Shown: piece by piece, positions 26,510 through 35,140 of the stretch
How positions within the stretch are numbered: position 1 is the first letter of the stretch
Layout: each line of letters starts with the position of its first letter
Assembly (NCBI RefSeq): GCF_042485795.1
Contig: NZ_CP169368.1
Span: forward strand, 1,488,001 to 1,552,000
Reading direction: 5' to 3'
Length of the DNA stretch: 64,000 nucleotides
Origin: Lonepinella sp042485795
Lineage (GTDB): Bacteria > Pseudomonadota > Gammaproteobacteria > Enterobacterales > Pasteurellaceae
The notes under the pieces: generated by a model
What the model was told of the DNA's origin: nothing
The model's input: the letters and a program-made list of their open reading frames with translations, nothing else
Databases searched by the model: none
Program-made: the position numbers and the translations under genes

Positions 26510-26870
26510 ATATTTACTAGATAGCTGTTTTATTATTCGTTGGCATGAACAACGAAACGAAGTATTCGAAATAATTCAGCATCTTGACTTACGTTATGAG
26601 CAATGTGCTTATAGCGTAATTAGCTATGCAGAATTATTTAGTTGGCAGCACCTCACGGAGATAGATGAACAAGGCTTACGTTATTTACTCACAGATGTGA
26701 GAAAACTTCCCCTTAATGATGAAGTCATTGAAGTGACTATCCAAATTCGCAAGCATCACAAAATAAAACTCCCCGATGCACTTATACTGGCTACGGCTAA
26801 AACTTACGGCTTACAATTAATTACCCTTGACGAGAAATTACAACGAATTTGGACAAGCGAAGTACATTAA
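26496..26870 (+). CDS. PIN-domain ribonuclease toxin (VapC-type)
   Basis: A 124-residue PIN protein. The acidic metal-binding residues can all be seen: D9 in LLDSCF, the glutamate in SYAELF, the aspartate in LPDALILATA and the last aspartate in ITLDEKL. VapC-type toxins cut RNA, often tRNA or rRNA, until bound by their antitoxin. The ATG at 26496 is favoured; a GTG one codon earlier is also in frame. It sits between trpD and trpC in the trp operon and shows no truncation. Confidence 0.87.
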   Translation: MNGIKYLLDSCFIIRWHEQRNEVFEIIQHLDLRYEQCAYSVISYAELFSWQHLTEIDEQGLRYLLTDVRKLPLNDEVIEVTIQIRKHHKIKLPDALILATAKTYGLQLITLDEKLQRIWTSEVH

Positions 26871-26887
26871 AAAGAAAAAGACAAAAT

Positions 26888-28315
26888 ATGAAAATATTAA
26901 ATTTAGATCACAGCCCAACCATTCTACAAAAAATCGTACTAGACAAACTCCAATGGGTTGAGCAAAAAAAAGTGGAATTTCCTTTAACGGAATTTCAACA
27001 AAAAATCACTAATTCTGACCGCAGTTTTTATCAGGCATTAGCACAAGGCAATCATCAACAACCTGCTTTTATTTTAGAATGTAAAAAAGCCTCGCCGTCT
27101 AAAGGCTTAATTCGTGCCGAATTTAATTTGGCAGAGATTGCCAATGTGTATAAACATTATGCGACCGCTGTTTCCGTACTGACTGATGAAAAATATTTCC
27201 AAGGCGATTTTGCTTATATTCAGCAAGTGCGAAATATCGTCAGCCAGCCCGTGTTATGCAAAGATTTTATGGTCGATGAATATCAAGTTTATCTCGCCCG
27301 ATTCCATCAAGCAGATGCGATTTTATTGATGCTTTCCGTGGTAGATGATGAAACCTACCAAAAATTATCTCACCTTGCTCATCAGCTTGGCATGGGAGTA
27401 TTAACCGAAACCAGTAACGAAGCGGAATTTGAACGAGCTTTAGCTTTAGGGGCAAAAATTATCGGGGTAAATAACCGTAATTTGCACGATCTCACGGTGG
27501 ATTTAAATCGGGTAAAATACTTGGTGGAAAAATATCAACATCAGATCCCAGCCGATACCCGAATTATCAGCGAATCAGGGATTTACACGCACGCTCAAGT
27601 GCAACAGCTAAAATTTGTATCACACGGCTTTTTGATTGGCAGCAGTTTAATGGGAAGTCACGATTTAAATAACGCCGTACGTTCGGTGATTTTCGGCGAA
27701 AATAAAGTGTGCGGTTTAACTCGTCCGCAAGATGTGCAAGAAGCCTACAACCAAGGTGCCTTATACGGAGGTTTAATCTTTGCGGAAAAATCCCCTCGTC
27801 AAGTCAGTCTTAGACAAGCACAAGAATTAGTCACCACTGCCCCACTGCGTTTTGTCGGTGTTTTCCAGAATCAAGAAATTGATTTTATCGTGAAAATTGC
27901 CAGCCAACTACAACTTTTTGCGGTGCAATTACACGGTTCAGAAAATGCCGAATTTATCACCGCACTTCGTCAACAATTACCTGAAAATATTCAAATCTGG
28001 CAAGCGGTTTCGGTGGATATTGAAAACCAAACTGCGGTGCAAATTGATGAAATTTCAGCGGTCAATCGCTATGTTCTCGATAGTCAAATAGGCAATCAAC
28101 AGGGCGGTACAGGCAAACCCTTTGACTGGTCAAAAATTCCTGCTGAATTGAAAAATCGCATTATGCTGGCAGGTGGGATTAGTCCAGAAAATATCGATCT
28201 TGCCTTACAACAAGGCTGTTTAGGGTTAGATTTAAATTCAGGCGTGGAAAGTGCCAAAGGCATAAAAAGTGCGGAGAAATTGACCGCAGTTTTTGATAAG
28301 ATTCATCGCTATTAA
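26888..28315 (+). CDS. trpC: Bifunctional indole-3-glycerol phosphate synthase / phosphoribosylanthranilate isomerase
   Basis: A 475-residue fusion. Residues 1-260 are the synthase (ILECKKASPSKGLIR with its catalytic lysines, LCKDFMVDEYQVY, IIGVNNRNLHDLTVDLNR, ISESGIYTHAQV), and the remainder is the isomerase (KVCGLTRPQDVQEAYNQGALYGGLIF, with the catalytic cysteine, and LAGGISPENIDLAL). The ATG at 26888 gives the standard start; the frame is open upstream but runs back into the toxin gene. It is the last gene of the operon. trpB and trpA are not adjacent, as in Haemophilus. Confidence 0.96.
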   Translation: MKILNLDHSPTILQKIVLDKLQWVEQKKVEFPLTEFQQKITNSDRSFYQALAQGNHQQPAFILECKKASPSKGLIRAEFNLAEIANVYKHYATAVSVLTDEKYFQGDFAYIQQVRNIVSQPVLCKDFMVDEYQVYLARFHQADAILLMLSVVDDETYQKLSHLAHQLGMGVLTETSNEAEFERALALGAKIIGVNNRNLHDLTVDLNRVKYLVEKYQHQIPADTRIISESGIYTHAQVQQLKFVSHGFLIGSSLMGSHDLNNAVRSVIFGENKVCGLTRPQDVQEAYNQGALYGGLIFAEKSPRQVSLRQAQELVTTAPLRFVGVFQNQEIDFIVKIASQLQLFAVQLHGSENAEFITALRQQLPENIQIWQAVSVDIENQTAVQIDEISAVNRYVLDSQIGNQQGGTGKPFDWSKIPAELKNRIMLAGGISPENIDLALQQGCLGLDLNSGVESAKGIKSAEKLTAVFDKIHRY

Positions 28316-28336
28316 TGAATGAATTCAGCTCTCTAA

Positions 28337-28372
28337 AATAACCCTATCTTTGCAGCGAAAGATAGGGTTATT
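28337..28372. terminator. Bidirectional terminator after the trp operon
   Basis: A perfect 15-bp stem (arms 28337-28351 and 28358-28372) with a 6-base loop, rich in GGGTT/AACCC. It sits between convergent trpC and the TonB receptor gene, and has T or A residues at both edges. Confidence 0.88.
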
Positions 28373-28374
28373 GT

Positions 28375-30660
28375 TTAGAATCGCATTTCAATAGATGCGG
28401 CAAAATTACGACCTGGTGCATAATAACGTTCCAGCCCTTTGCCTTCTTTATCCACCGTATTTGTCGTGCTAGCTGTAATATTAATACCACGTAAAGCATC
28501 CCAAGTATGATATTTACGGTTAAAAATATTGTAGGCTCCAGCACGCAATGTAATGTTTTTATTCACTCTCACAAAACCGAACACATCAAATAAAGTCGCA
28601 GAGCCATTTAACCATGGATAATCCTTTGTCTTGCCTCGAGGATCATTATAGGCATTCAGAATTTGAGCATCTTTGGCTTTTTTAGCACCAAGATATGTCC
28701 AACGTGCAGAAAATCCCCAACGATCATCAGGATCGTCGTAACCAAAGCCTAAAATGACTTTAATTGGCTGAATGGAAAGTAAGCTCAAGTCAGTATCATA
28801 CAACTTACTTTTACTATACCCCATGGATCCCATTGCATTCCAACCTTGTGGCACGCTGTTCCAAATACCATGTAAGTTAAGTTTTCCAGTGAAATCAAAT
28901 CCCATAATGCGAGCTTTATCCAAGTTTTGTGCTTGCTGGAACAAGGTTTCAGCGTAACCATTGGTTTCCGTTGGGCTACAAAGTTCGCCACAGCTTACCC
29001 AAGCGACAGTTTCTCGTTCATATAAGAAATCTTTGTAGCGAGTATGGTAAGTATTCAATGTAGCTGAGCCAAATTCACCATTAGCGGAAAGCTGAATGGC
29101 GTTGTTGAAACTTAATTCTGCTTTTAATTTTGGATTGGCTAGCCAGTTTCCAGATAGACTTTTGAAAGTAAAATACATTTCAGAGGCTGACGGTACACGG
29201 TAACCACTGGACAAACTATAACCAATTCGCCAAATATCATTAATTTGATAATCCAAACTGCCGCTAGCACTTAACCCTTGAAATTCCGCACCTTTCGGGG
29301 TGGTTTTCTCACAAGCATGGCAGACTTCATTCACATCTTGTGGGGTCAATTTAGTGTAATCATAACGAATACCAAATTTACTGCTCCAAGTATCATTCCA
29401 TTGCACTTTATCTTGCAAAGAGGCATAAAAGTTAATGGTTTTCACTGGATTTTGAATGGTATAAGGCAATACATAGGTTTGATTTTGGCTCGGAAACTCA
29501 ATGGTATCAATATTTTGATTATAGAAACGCTTGTCCGATAAGCCCATGCGTAAAGAGAATAAATGGGTACCAAAACGTTCCCCCAATGACACGCTATCTG
29601 CACGCAAAGAAATCCGATTAAAGCGGCTACGCATCCTGCGATCGTACCATTCAATTAAGGAAATATTACGATAGGTTTTGTAATTTAACGCCTCAACATT
29701 CGTGCGTTGCCAGTCGTAATCCAATTTGACATAAGCCAAATAATCACTGACAGGGAAATATTCGTAGGCTACGTTTAAATTATCACGGTGGGTTTTATCG
29801 GTGCTGTTACGGAAAAAACTGTCTAATAAAGCATAGGATTTTTCATCATTCTGCGCCCAATTTCTTGCGCCTGTATAAGACACACTAAATTTATGGGTAT
29901 CGTTGAGTAAATACGACAGTTTGCCTAAGAAATTATGATTGCGGTGATTGCTTGGATCGGGAATACCACGAGCATCACCATAAATATCTTCACCATTCCC
30001 ACGGCTTTTCATTTCTTGACCACGGCGTTGTGAATAAAGCGCCACCGCCTCCCAGCCGTTGTCTTTATAGGCTAAACCACCTGTATTGATCCATTCGTTA
30101 TTTTTACTGCCGAAACCACTTTTTAACAATACGCCGACTTTATTGCGTTGACCATTTTCATCCGCTGGTAAAATAATATCATCCGCCGTCAAAGTATGAT
30201 AATTGACGCTGCCGCCGAGATTTCCGCTCCCTGCATTAAAAGAATCTGATCCTCGTACAATATCAATACCTTGCACCAATTCTGGGTCGATCACAATACG
30301 CGAACTGTTAAAGTTGCCATAACGTGCATAAAGGGAATTTTCTTCCGAATCGGGCAATGCCACACCGTCAATAATAATCCCGACACGGTTTCCCTCCACC
30401 CCACGAATTGCAAAGCCTTTAGTATGGCGACCGTTATCACTGATCCCAACATCTGTGGTATAACGCACCAAATCTCGGCTGTCAGAAACTAATTCATCTT
30501 GAATTTGGCGACGTGTTTTTTTGATTTCGCCGTGAATTTTGACGTCTTCCTTGCCTACCACATTAATTTGGTCTAATTGTTCCTCTGCTTGAGATAAAGC
30601 AGGGTTAAGTGCTAAGGCAATACAGAACGCACCAAGTGTTAATCTGTATGTCGAACTCAT
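28375..30660 (-). CDS. TonB-dependent outer-membrane receptor of the hemoglobin/heme type
   Basis: A 761-residue receptor. A signal peptide (about 1-25, ending SQA) precedes a TonB box-like stretch (LDQINVVG), a plug domain (RYTTDVGISDNGRHTKGFAIRGVEGNRVGIIIDGVALPD, then IDIVRGSDSFNAGSGNLGGSVNY) and a beta barrel ending in phenylalanine (ASIEMRF). The plug wording matches the hemoglobin, transferrin and lactoferrin receptor family (HmbR/HpuB/HgbA-like). Two adjacent TbpB-like lipoproteins point to a two-part uptake system, either for hemoglobin or for a heme-binding secreted partner. A cysteine pair (VCHAC) and another (SCGELC) probably close extracellular loops. The ligand is inferred, not shown. 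Confidence 0.85.
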   Translation of the reverse strand: MSSTYRLTLGAFCIALALNPALSQAEEQLDQINVVGKEDVKIHGEIKKTRRQIQDELVSDSRDLVRYTTDVGISDNGRHTKGFAIRGVEGNRVGIIIDGVALPDSEENSLYARYGNFNSSRIVIDPELVQGIDIVRGSDSFNAGSGNLGGSVNYHTLTADDIILPADENGQRNKVGVLLKSGFGSKNNEWINTGGLAYKDNGWEAVALYSQRRGQEMKSRGNGEDIYGDARGIPDPSNHRNHNFLGKLSYLLNDTHKFSVSYTGARNWAQNDEKSYALLDSFFRNSTDKTHRDNLNVAYEYFPVSDYLAYVKLDYDWQRTNVEALNYKTYRNISLIEWYDRRMRSRFNRISLRADSVSLGERFGTHLFSLRMGLSDKRFYNQNIDTIEFPSQNQTYVLPYTIQNPVKTINFYASLQDKVQWNDTWSSKFGIRYDYTKLTPQDVNEVCHACEKTTPKGAEFQGLSASGSLDYQINDIWRIGYSLSSGYRVPSASEMYFTFKSLSGNWLANPKLKAELSFNNAIQLSANGEFGSATLNTYHTRYKDFLYERETVAWVSCGELCSPTETNGYAETLFQQAQNLDKARIMGFDFTGKLNLHGIWNSVPQGWNAMGSMGYSKSKLYDTDLSLLSIQPIKVILGFGYDDPDDRWGFSARWTYLGAKKAKDAQILNAYNDPRGKTKDYPWLNGSATLFDVFGFVRVNKNITLRAGAYNIFNRKYHTWDALRGINITASTTNTVDKEGKGLERYYAPGRNFAASIEMRF

Positions 30661-30698
30661 GTATGTTCCTTAATAAATTATCAAGCTAAAAACAAAAA

Positions 30699-30719
30699 AA
30701 CGGCGGACGAACCGCCGTT
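30699..30719 (-). terminator. Hairpin between lipoprotein and receptor genes (possible attenuator)
   Basis: AACGGCGG and CCGCCGTT form an 8-bp GC-rich stem with a 5-base loop, followed on the minus strand by seven T residues. It lies in the 70 bp between two co-directional genes, so it would stop most transcripts after the lipoprotein and let a minority reach the receptor. Confidence 0.8.
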
Positions 30720-30730
30720 AGGTTTGGGGA

Positions 30731-32251
30731 TTACTCTGTGATTTTATCTTTTACTGCCTCTAATTTTGGCACAATTTCTTCAGCGTGTGTTAATTTGCTT
30801 TGAGCTTTATCAAGTTGCTCTTTGTAATAAAGGCTAGTTGGATATAGATTAACATTCTCAGTTTTGTTAGCTACGTCATCCTTCATTTTTTGGAGCTCTA
30901 CAGGATCACCACTTAATTGTTCGCAACCTCGCCAGTCACAGCCTTGTCTAGATGCCCCAAAGGCACCGTTATAGTCTTTTTCATCACCTTGCGTTTGGTA
31001 GAATACCCCCGCAATGTCTTGACCATGTGAACCATAGAATGCGCCTTTAGTTTCGACACCCTCTAACATACCATCAAATTCTAGACCTTTTAATTTAGCT
31101 CCTAATGTCAATTTAACGGTGTCACCATCTTTTAACTCTAACATCATATTTTTATTGTTAAAATCTACCGCACCTAACGCATCAAGTTCTGTGTATGCAC
31201 CATCCTTACCATAGAATGCGCCCCCTTTATAAGTAAAGATACCTGTTTGCTCATCATCATCCATTGGTGATATGCGTTGTCCATACTCTTTACCATTATT
31301 TAGATCAGAATAATTGAATTCTGAATTTGCGTCTGTACTTTCTGGCGTACGAATACCTTGAACAAATAAATGAATTACCCCATTTTCATCCGCCACATAA
31401 CCAAATCGAGTCTGTTCAAAGTCATAACTATTTTTTCTACTTGGTAAATAGCCCACTTTACCGATGGCGCCACTATCATTATGAATGTCTTTTGTGGTAT
31501 TTGGCACATCTCCTGTACCATCAGAACCATCTGCATTTTTTTGGTCTCGCCAAGTTTCGATTTCATCGTCGGTATATAAAGTAATCTTTTTACCATCAAT
31601 AATTAACGCATTTAGATTTTTGTTGGTATTCGCCACAGCTTTGTCTTCTAACACAATCTTGCCGTCTTCATTTTTACCCACCTTAATAAGAGAACCATTT
31701 ACATAGGTAAATCTCGTTTTTTTCTCATCATCCTCGTTAACATATGTGGTACTTTCTGCAATTTTACCTTTAATGATTTCCACATTTTTATCTACACGTG
31801 GTTTATCCGCTTTTTCAGCCTCTTCTTTTGCTTTTTCTTCAGCTGCGGCTTTCTCAGCGTCTGCTTTGGCTTTTGCTTCAGCTTCTTCTTTTGCTTTTTC
31901 TTCAGCAGCGGCTTTCTCAGCGTCTGCTTTGGCTTTCGCTTCAGTTTCAGCTTTTGCTTTTTCTTCTGCTGCAGCTTTTGCTTTTTCTTCTGCTGCAGCT
32001 TTCTCTGCTGCCGCTGTGGCTTTCTCGGCATCTGCTTTGGCTTTATCAGCGGTAGAATCATTGCTGCTTGAACTTTCATCACTACTGGATGAAGAAGAAT
32101 CGATAGGTTTAGCTGACGTGGTAGGTGGGGAAGTTAAATATTTGCCCACATTCGGATCATCACCACCTTTGGAAGATGAACAAGCAACTAATGCAGTTGA
32201 GGCGAAAACGATAGTAATCAAATTGAGTGAAAATTTCTTCATATTTTTCAT
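30731..32251 (-). CDS. TbpB-like surface lipoprotein with a long KAEA-type repeat stalk
   Basis: A 506-residue lipoprotein. The signal peptide ends in the lipobox LVAC (cysteine about 24). After a serine-rich linker comes a lysine/glutamate/alanine stalk of about 80 residues made of near-identical units such as KADAEKAAAEEKAKEEAE. The C-terminal region has the transferrin-binding-protein beta-barrel signature (GAFYGSHGQDIAGVFYQTQGDEKDYNGAFGASR). An extra tail with the pair CDWRGC and a coiled coil follows. The start at 32251 has AAAGGAC upstream. Such lipoproteins normally reach the surface by a Slam translocon; no Slam gene is in the window. It is divergent from a paralogue at 32470. Confidence 0.82.
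   Translation of the reverse strand: MKNMKKFSLNLITIVFASTALVACSSSKGGDDPNVGKYLTSPPTTSAKPIDSSSSSSDESSSSNDSTADKAKADAEKATAAAEKAAAEEKAKAAAEEKAKAETEAKAKADAEKAAAEEKAKEEAEAKAKADAEKAAAEEKAKEEAEKADKPRVDKNVEIIKGKIAESTTYVNEDDEKKTRFTYVNGSLIKVGKNEDGKIVLEDKAVANTNKNLNALIIDGKKITLYTDDEIETWRDQKNADGSDGTGDVPNTTKDIHNDSGAIGKVGYLPSRKNSYDFEQTRFGYVADENGVIHLFVQGIRTPESTDANSEFNYSDLNNGKEYGQRISPMDDDEQTGIFTYKGGAFYGKDGAYTELDALGAVDFNNKNMMLELKDGDTVKLTLGAKLKGLEFDGMLEGVETKGAFYGSHGQDIAGVFYQTQGDEKDYNGAFGASRQGCDWRGCEQLSGDPVELQKMKDDVANKTENVNLYPTSLYYKEQLDKAQSKLTHAEEIVPKLEAVKDKITE
31803..32050 (-). repeat. Coding tandem repeat of the lipoprotein stalk
   Basis: The stalk is encoded by in-frame units of about 15 to 63 bases rich in AAA, GAA and GCT/GCA codons. 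One 21-residue block (KAKADAEKAAAEEKAKEEAE plus A) occurs twice nearly identically. Because units keep the frame, changes would alter length rather than expression. Confidence 0.75.
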
Positions 32252-32469
32252 AAAAAAGTCCTTTGGGTTGTAACAAATTGATAAAATAAATTCATAGAAT
32301 AGCAAAAAGCTGGAGTTATTTTATCAAGAATTACTCCCGCGCACAACAATAAAAACAATTATTATTTAGATTGACTAGTTAATTAAAATCGCATAAAGTA
32401 TCTGGGCTTTAAATGCTTTATAAATGAAATACTTCCCTTTTTTATTAGTTTATTACTTAAGGAGATCTT

Positions 32470-33498
32470 ATGAAACACATACGTTTAAGTATTATTGCCA
32501 TTACCACAGCACTTGCTTTAAGTGCCTGCTCCTCTGGTGGTGGCGGCGGTGACTCAAATTCTGCCACAGCCTCCCCAAAAGAAGACAACAAGGTACAAAC
32601 CCAAAATACACAAGATAACACAAATACAACGGGGCAAACGAGTAACAACGCGTCTTCCTCTACACAAAACAATGTCACTACACCAACGGAAAATATGACA
32701 ACACCGACAGACAACACAACGACAAAAGACAATGTGGTCAGTCAGGTATTTTCTGGCACTGGTTTCACTACCATGCCTGATAAAAAATTATCTGGTATTA
32801 CCGCAAACATTAGTCCAACTGGTAACGTGACATCATCTGCCACCGTCAATTATGCTCAAGAAGATTTAAATGAACTGGTGATTGATGATAAAAAAATTGC
32901 GATTTTTACCGCCAGAGAATTACTCAGCGGTGGTGATTATAAAGTCTTCACACAAAGCGATGTGAGAGAAGGCTCCACATCTAGCAAAGTATCAGGTTAT
33001 GCCATGGGCAATGGTGATACGTTCCAAGGTGCCGTGGACAGTTTCCAAGATATGCACTTTGGAGTGTTTAATGATGGTGAAAATAGCACATTATTTGTAC
33101 AAGGTTATATCACCCCTGTCAGTGGCATTGGCACCTCACGCAATAGCGATCAAGTTTATCCAATGCCAAAAAATGGCAAAGTAACATATACAAAATCTTT
33201 CGCAGCTTATGGTGAAAAAGGTAACTATCAATTAATGGACACCACTATTCAAGCTGACTTTGGTGAGAAAACCGTGAATGTGACCCTAAAAGATTATACA
33301 ACCAATCAAACCAAAGTCGCCTTTGATGCCACCATTGATGGCAACACTTTTGCAGGCAATACCAATGGTATTGAGAGTAAAGGGGCATTTTATGGCTCTA
33401 CTGCAAGCCAAATCGGAGGTGTTTTCTATCAAACCTCTGGAGAAGAAAAAGGTAAAAATGGCGTATTTGGTGGAGCTGAGAAACGTTTCGTGCAATAA
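32470..33498 (+). CDS. TbpB-like surface lipoprotein (paralogue)
   Basis: A 342-residue lipoprotein. Signal peptide MKHIRLSIIAITTALALSAC, with a glycine-rich start after the cysteine and a threonine/asparagine-rich linker of about 75 residues. The C-terminal barrel has the same motif as its neighbour (GAFYGSTASQIGGVFYQTSGEEKGKNGVFGGAEKR). It lacks the charged stalk and the coiled-coil tail. The ATG has AAGGAG just upstream. The gene is divergent from the first lipoprotein with 218 bp between the starts and is followed by two hairpins. The pair probably arose by duplication and may bind different forms of the same ligand. The exact function is unknown. Confidence 0.8.
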   Translation: MKHIRLSIIAITTALALSACSSGGGGGDSNSATASPKEDNKVQTQNTQDNTNTTGQTSNNASSSTQNNVTTPTENMTTPTDNTTTKDNVVSQVFSGTGFTTMPDKKLSGITANISPTGNVTSSATVNYAQEDLNELVIDDKKIAIFTARELLSGGDYKVFTQSDVREGSTSSKVSGYAMGNGDTFQGAVDSFQDMHFGVFNDGENSTLFVQGYITPVSGIGTSRNSDQVYPMPKNGKVTYTKSFAAYGEKGNYQLMDTTIQADFGEKTVNVTLKDYTTNQTKVAFDATIDGNTFAGNTNGIESKGAFYGSTASQIGGVFYQTSGEEKGKNGVFGGAEKRFVQ

Positions 33499-33511
33499 TA
33501 TTGATATAATT

Positions 33512-33536
33512 GATCCCACTGTTTAGTGGGATCTTT
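33512..33536 (+). terminator. Terminator of the second TbpB-like gene
   Basis: GATCCCACT and AGTGGGATC form a perfect 9-bp stem with loop GTTT, followed by TTT. Confidence 0.85.
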
Positions 33537-33550
33537 CCATAACTATTTAT

Positions 33551-33580
33551 GGGGCTGTACTAGATAACTAGTACAGCCCC
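33551..33580. repeat. Strong hairpin with a TrpR-operator-like core
   Basis: A 13-bp perfect stem (33551-33563 and 33568-33580) with loop ATAA, edged by T-rich DNA on one side. Its inner 18 bp, GTACTAGATAACTAGTAC, differs from the consensus TrpR operator at one central base. It lies between the lipoprotein terminator and a convergent HEPN gene, so a terminator or dispersed-repeat role is likelier than promoter control. Confidence 0.6.
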
Positions 33581-33623
33581 TTATTTATACCGCAGTTCTA
33601 TCTTGTGATTTTTCAAAATAAAG

Positions 33624-34271
33624 CTATTCCCCCACCACAGGATAAAACGGCTTACCCCAGTCTATTTCATTGTGGTTATTCATCATAATTTGTAACATTT
33701 CAGGTAAAAGTGCGGTTAAAATTCGGCAACTATCTCGTACTTGATCACGATTGGTTGAACCGCCATAAGTTGAACCACCGTGAATGATTTGATTACGCAT
33801 GGTGTATAACCGATTAAATAACACCGATAAAATTTGTGCCGTTTTTTGTTTTTCTAACGCCGAATAAAACCGCTCACGATCCATAATTTCTGCTTTAATA
33901 TATTCACGCTCCGAAATATCCCCATTATGAAAATCCCAAAACGGTTGGAACACGAATTTATTATCCAACAACAGACGAATAGCTTGGGGGAATTTTGTCC
34001 AAATAATATGGTAAATCTGTTGATTTTCATCAAGAGAACAAAGTCTTTGCAGAAATGAATTAAGACTCGCTTTATCACCTAAATTTTCTTCAAGCTCTCT
34101 AGCATAAGCCGCATTAAAAGCAATCCACAGTGCAATAAATTTCATATCTTCATTTTCTTCCATTTCGGCTCTTTTTAGCCAGCTGATTGAACGGTGGATA
34201 CGCAAGCGGAAATTTTCGCTGAAATTGTGGCGAATGGATTTGTAGTGGGTTTCGAGTTGGGGGATTTGCAT
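33624..34271 (-). CDS. HEPN-domain protein (RNase-like, Apea-type)
   Basis: A 215-residue protein of the HEPN superfamily. The diagnostic motif RNQIIH (R-x4-H) is at about residue 168, in the helix LYTMRNQIIHGGSTYGG. The N-terminal half is helical (FRLRIHRSISWLKRAEMEEN, then FIALWIAFNAAYA), which fits the helical bundle. HEPN proteins of this type are RNases in toxin-antitoxin and defence systems; no nucleotidyltransferase (MNT) partner is adjacent. It precedes a TacAT module and the WYL operon in the same accessory stretch. Confidence 0.75.
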   Translation of the reverse strand: MQIPQLETHYKSIRHNFSENFRLRIHRSISWLKRAEMEENEDMKFIALWIAFNAAYARELEENLGDKASLNSFLQRLCSLDENQQIYHIIWTKFPQAIRLLLDNKFVFQPFWDFHNGDISEREYIKAEIMDRERFYSALEKQKTAQILSVLFNRLYTMRNQIIHGGSTYGGSTNRDQVRDSCRILTALLPEMLQIMMNNHNEIDWGKPFYPVVGE

Positions 34272-34296
34272 AAATGAATCTCCAGTAAATTACATA

Positions 34297-34824
34297 TTAT
34301 TTAAAATCAGAGAAATGCTGTTTAAAATGCTTGAGCGGTAAAAATAACTTTTGATTTTCTTCATCAAAATCAATGAATTTAATAAAACCTAAATTTTGAT
34401 AAAATTTCACTGCACTTTCGTCTTTCGCATCAACGGTTAATACCGTTACGCCCAAAGGACTATCTTTAATCTTAAAAATCGCATCAAGCACTAAAAATTT
34501 TCCATACCCCTGCCCAGCAAATCGTTGATCAATAGCAAGTCTGCCAATAAGTGCCGCTGAAATTTCTTGATACACGCCATTTTTAACCACACCTTGCGGA
34601 ACATGAGAAATGGGAATAGATTTTGCTGACAAAGTATAATAGCCAATAATGCTATTGGTTGGTTGATGAATTAACACAAAACATTTCGATAAATCTCGCT
34701 TTTCGTCTTGAGATGCCACTCGCTTAAAATAAACATTTAACGGCTCAGACGAACAACAAAAGGTATTTTTATCAATCTGCAATGCTTTTAACGGAATCAC
34801 GGCAATATGTGCAATATCAACCAT
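34297..34824 (-). CDS. GNAT-type toxin (TacT-like)
   Basis: A 175-residue GNAT acetyltransferase of the toxin group that acetylates aminoacyl-tRNA and blocks translation. The acetyl-CoA loop is QRFAGQGYG at about residue 102, and the catalytic tyrosine lies in the VKFYQNLGF stretch. LIGRLAID and the N-terminal FDC-type region also match. It is one base downstream of the DUF1778-type antitoxin gene. The fold and pairing are clear; the tRNA target is not predictable by eye. Confidence 0.87.
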   Translation of the reverse strand: MVDIAHIAVIPLKALQIDKNTFCCSSEPLNVYFKRVASQDEKRDLSKCFVLIHQPTNSIIGYYTLSAKSIPISHVPQGVVKNGVYQEISAALIGRLAIDQRFAGQGYGKFLVLDAIFKIKDSPLGVTVLTVDAKDESAVKFYQNLGFIKFIDFDEENQKLFLPLKHFKQHFSDFK

Positions 34825-34825
34825 A

Positions 34826-35107
34826 TCATTCTCTTAATGCCAAATATTGTTGATAACTCTCCATTGCATCTTGCATGGATTTAGTCGGTTCAAAAGTTTC
34901 ATTTTCTAAATGAGTTAACAATAATTGTTGATCTCTTAAAGAAAGTTGCAACGAATGATGTTCTGCCACAGTTTTTTTTGCTTGTTCATAAGCCACCGAC
35001 ACTACAAAATCCGTTAATGTCCGACCACTAAAATTCGCCGCCTGTTTGAGTAGTTGGTAAATTTCAGGATTAACCTTTGCTTCTAATCTTGCTTTGGCTA
35101 GTTGCAT
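34826..35107 (-). CDS. DUF1778-family antitoxin (TacA-like)
   Basis: A 93-residue protein. The N-terminus is a ribbon-helix-helix (RLEAKVNPEIYQLLKQAANFSGRTLTDFVVSVA), and the C-terminal tail (NETFEPTKSMQDAMESYQQYLALRE) is of the type that wraps the acetyltransferase. It precedes the toxin by one base in the order antitoxin then toxin. Its upstream region has a plausible promoter and an inverted repeat that could be its operator. The module looks intact. Confidence 0.87.
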   Translation of the reverse strand: MQLAKARLEAKVNPEIYQLLKQAANFSGRTLTDFVVSVAYEQAKKTVAEHHSLQLSLRDQQLLLTHLENETFEPTKSMQDAMESYQQYLALRE

Positions 35108-35140
35108 AATTTCTCCTTGTTTATGATAAATAATGGGATT

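Noticed and set aside
31746..32273. Plus-strand frame of 175 codons rich in A and S opposite the lipoprotein stalk
   Set aside because: It is the complement of an in-frame repeat of GAA/GCA/AAA codons; no ribosome site and no family.
32306..32440. Fur box between the divergent lipoprotein genes
   Set aside because: AT-rich words such as TGATAAAATAAATTCA resemble half sites, but no 7-1-7 match was convincing.
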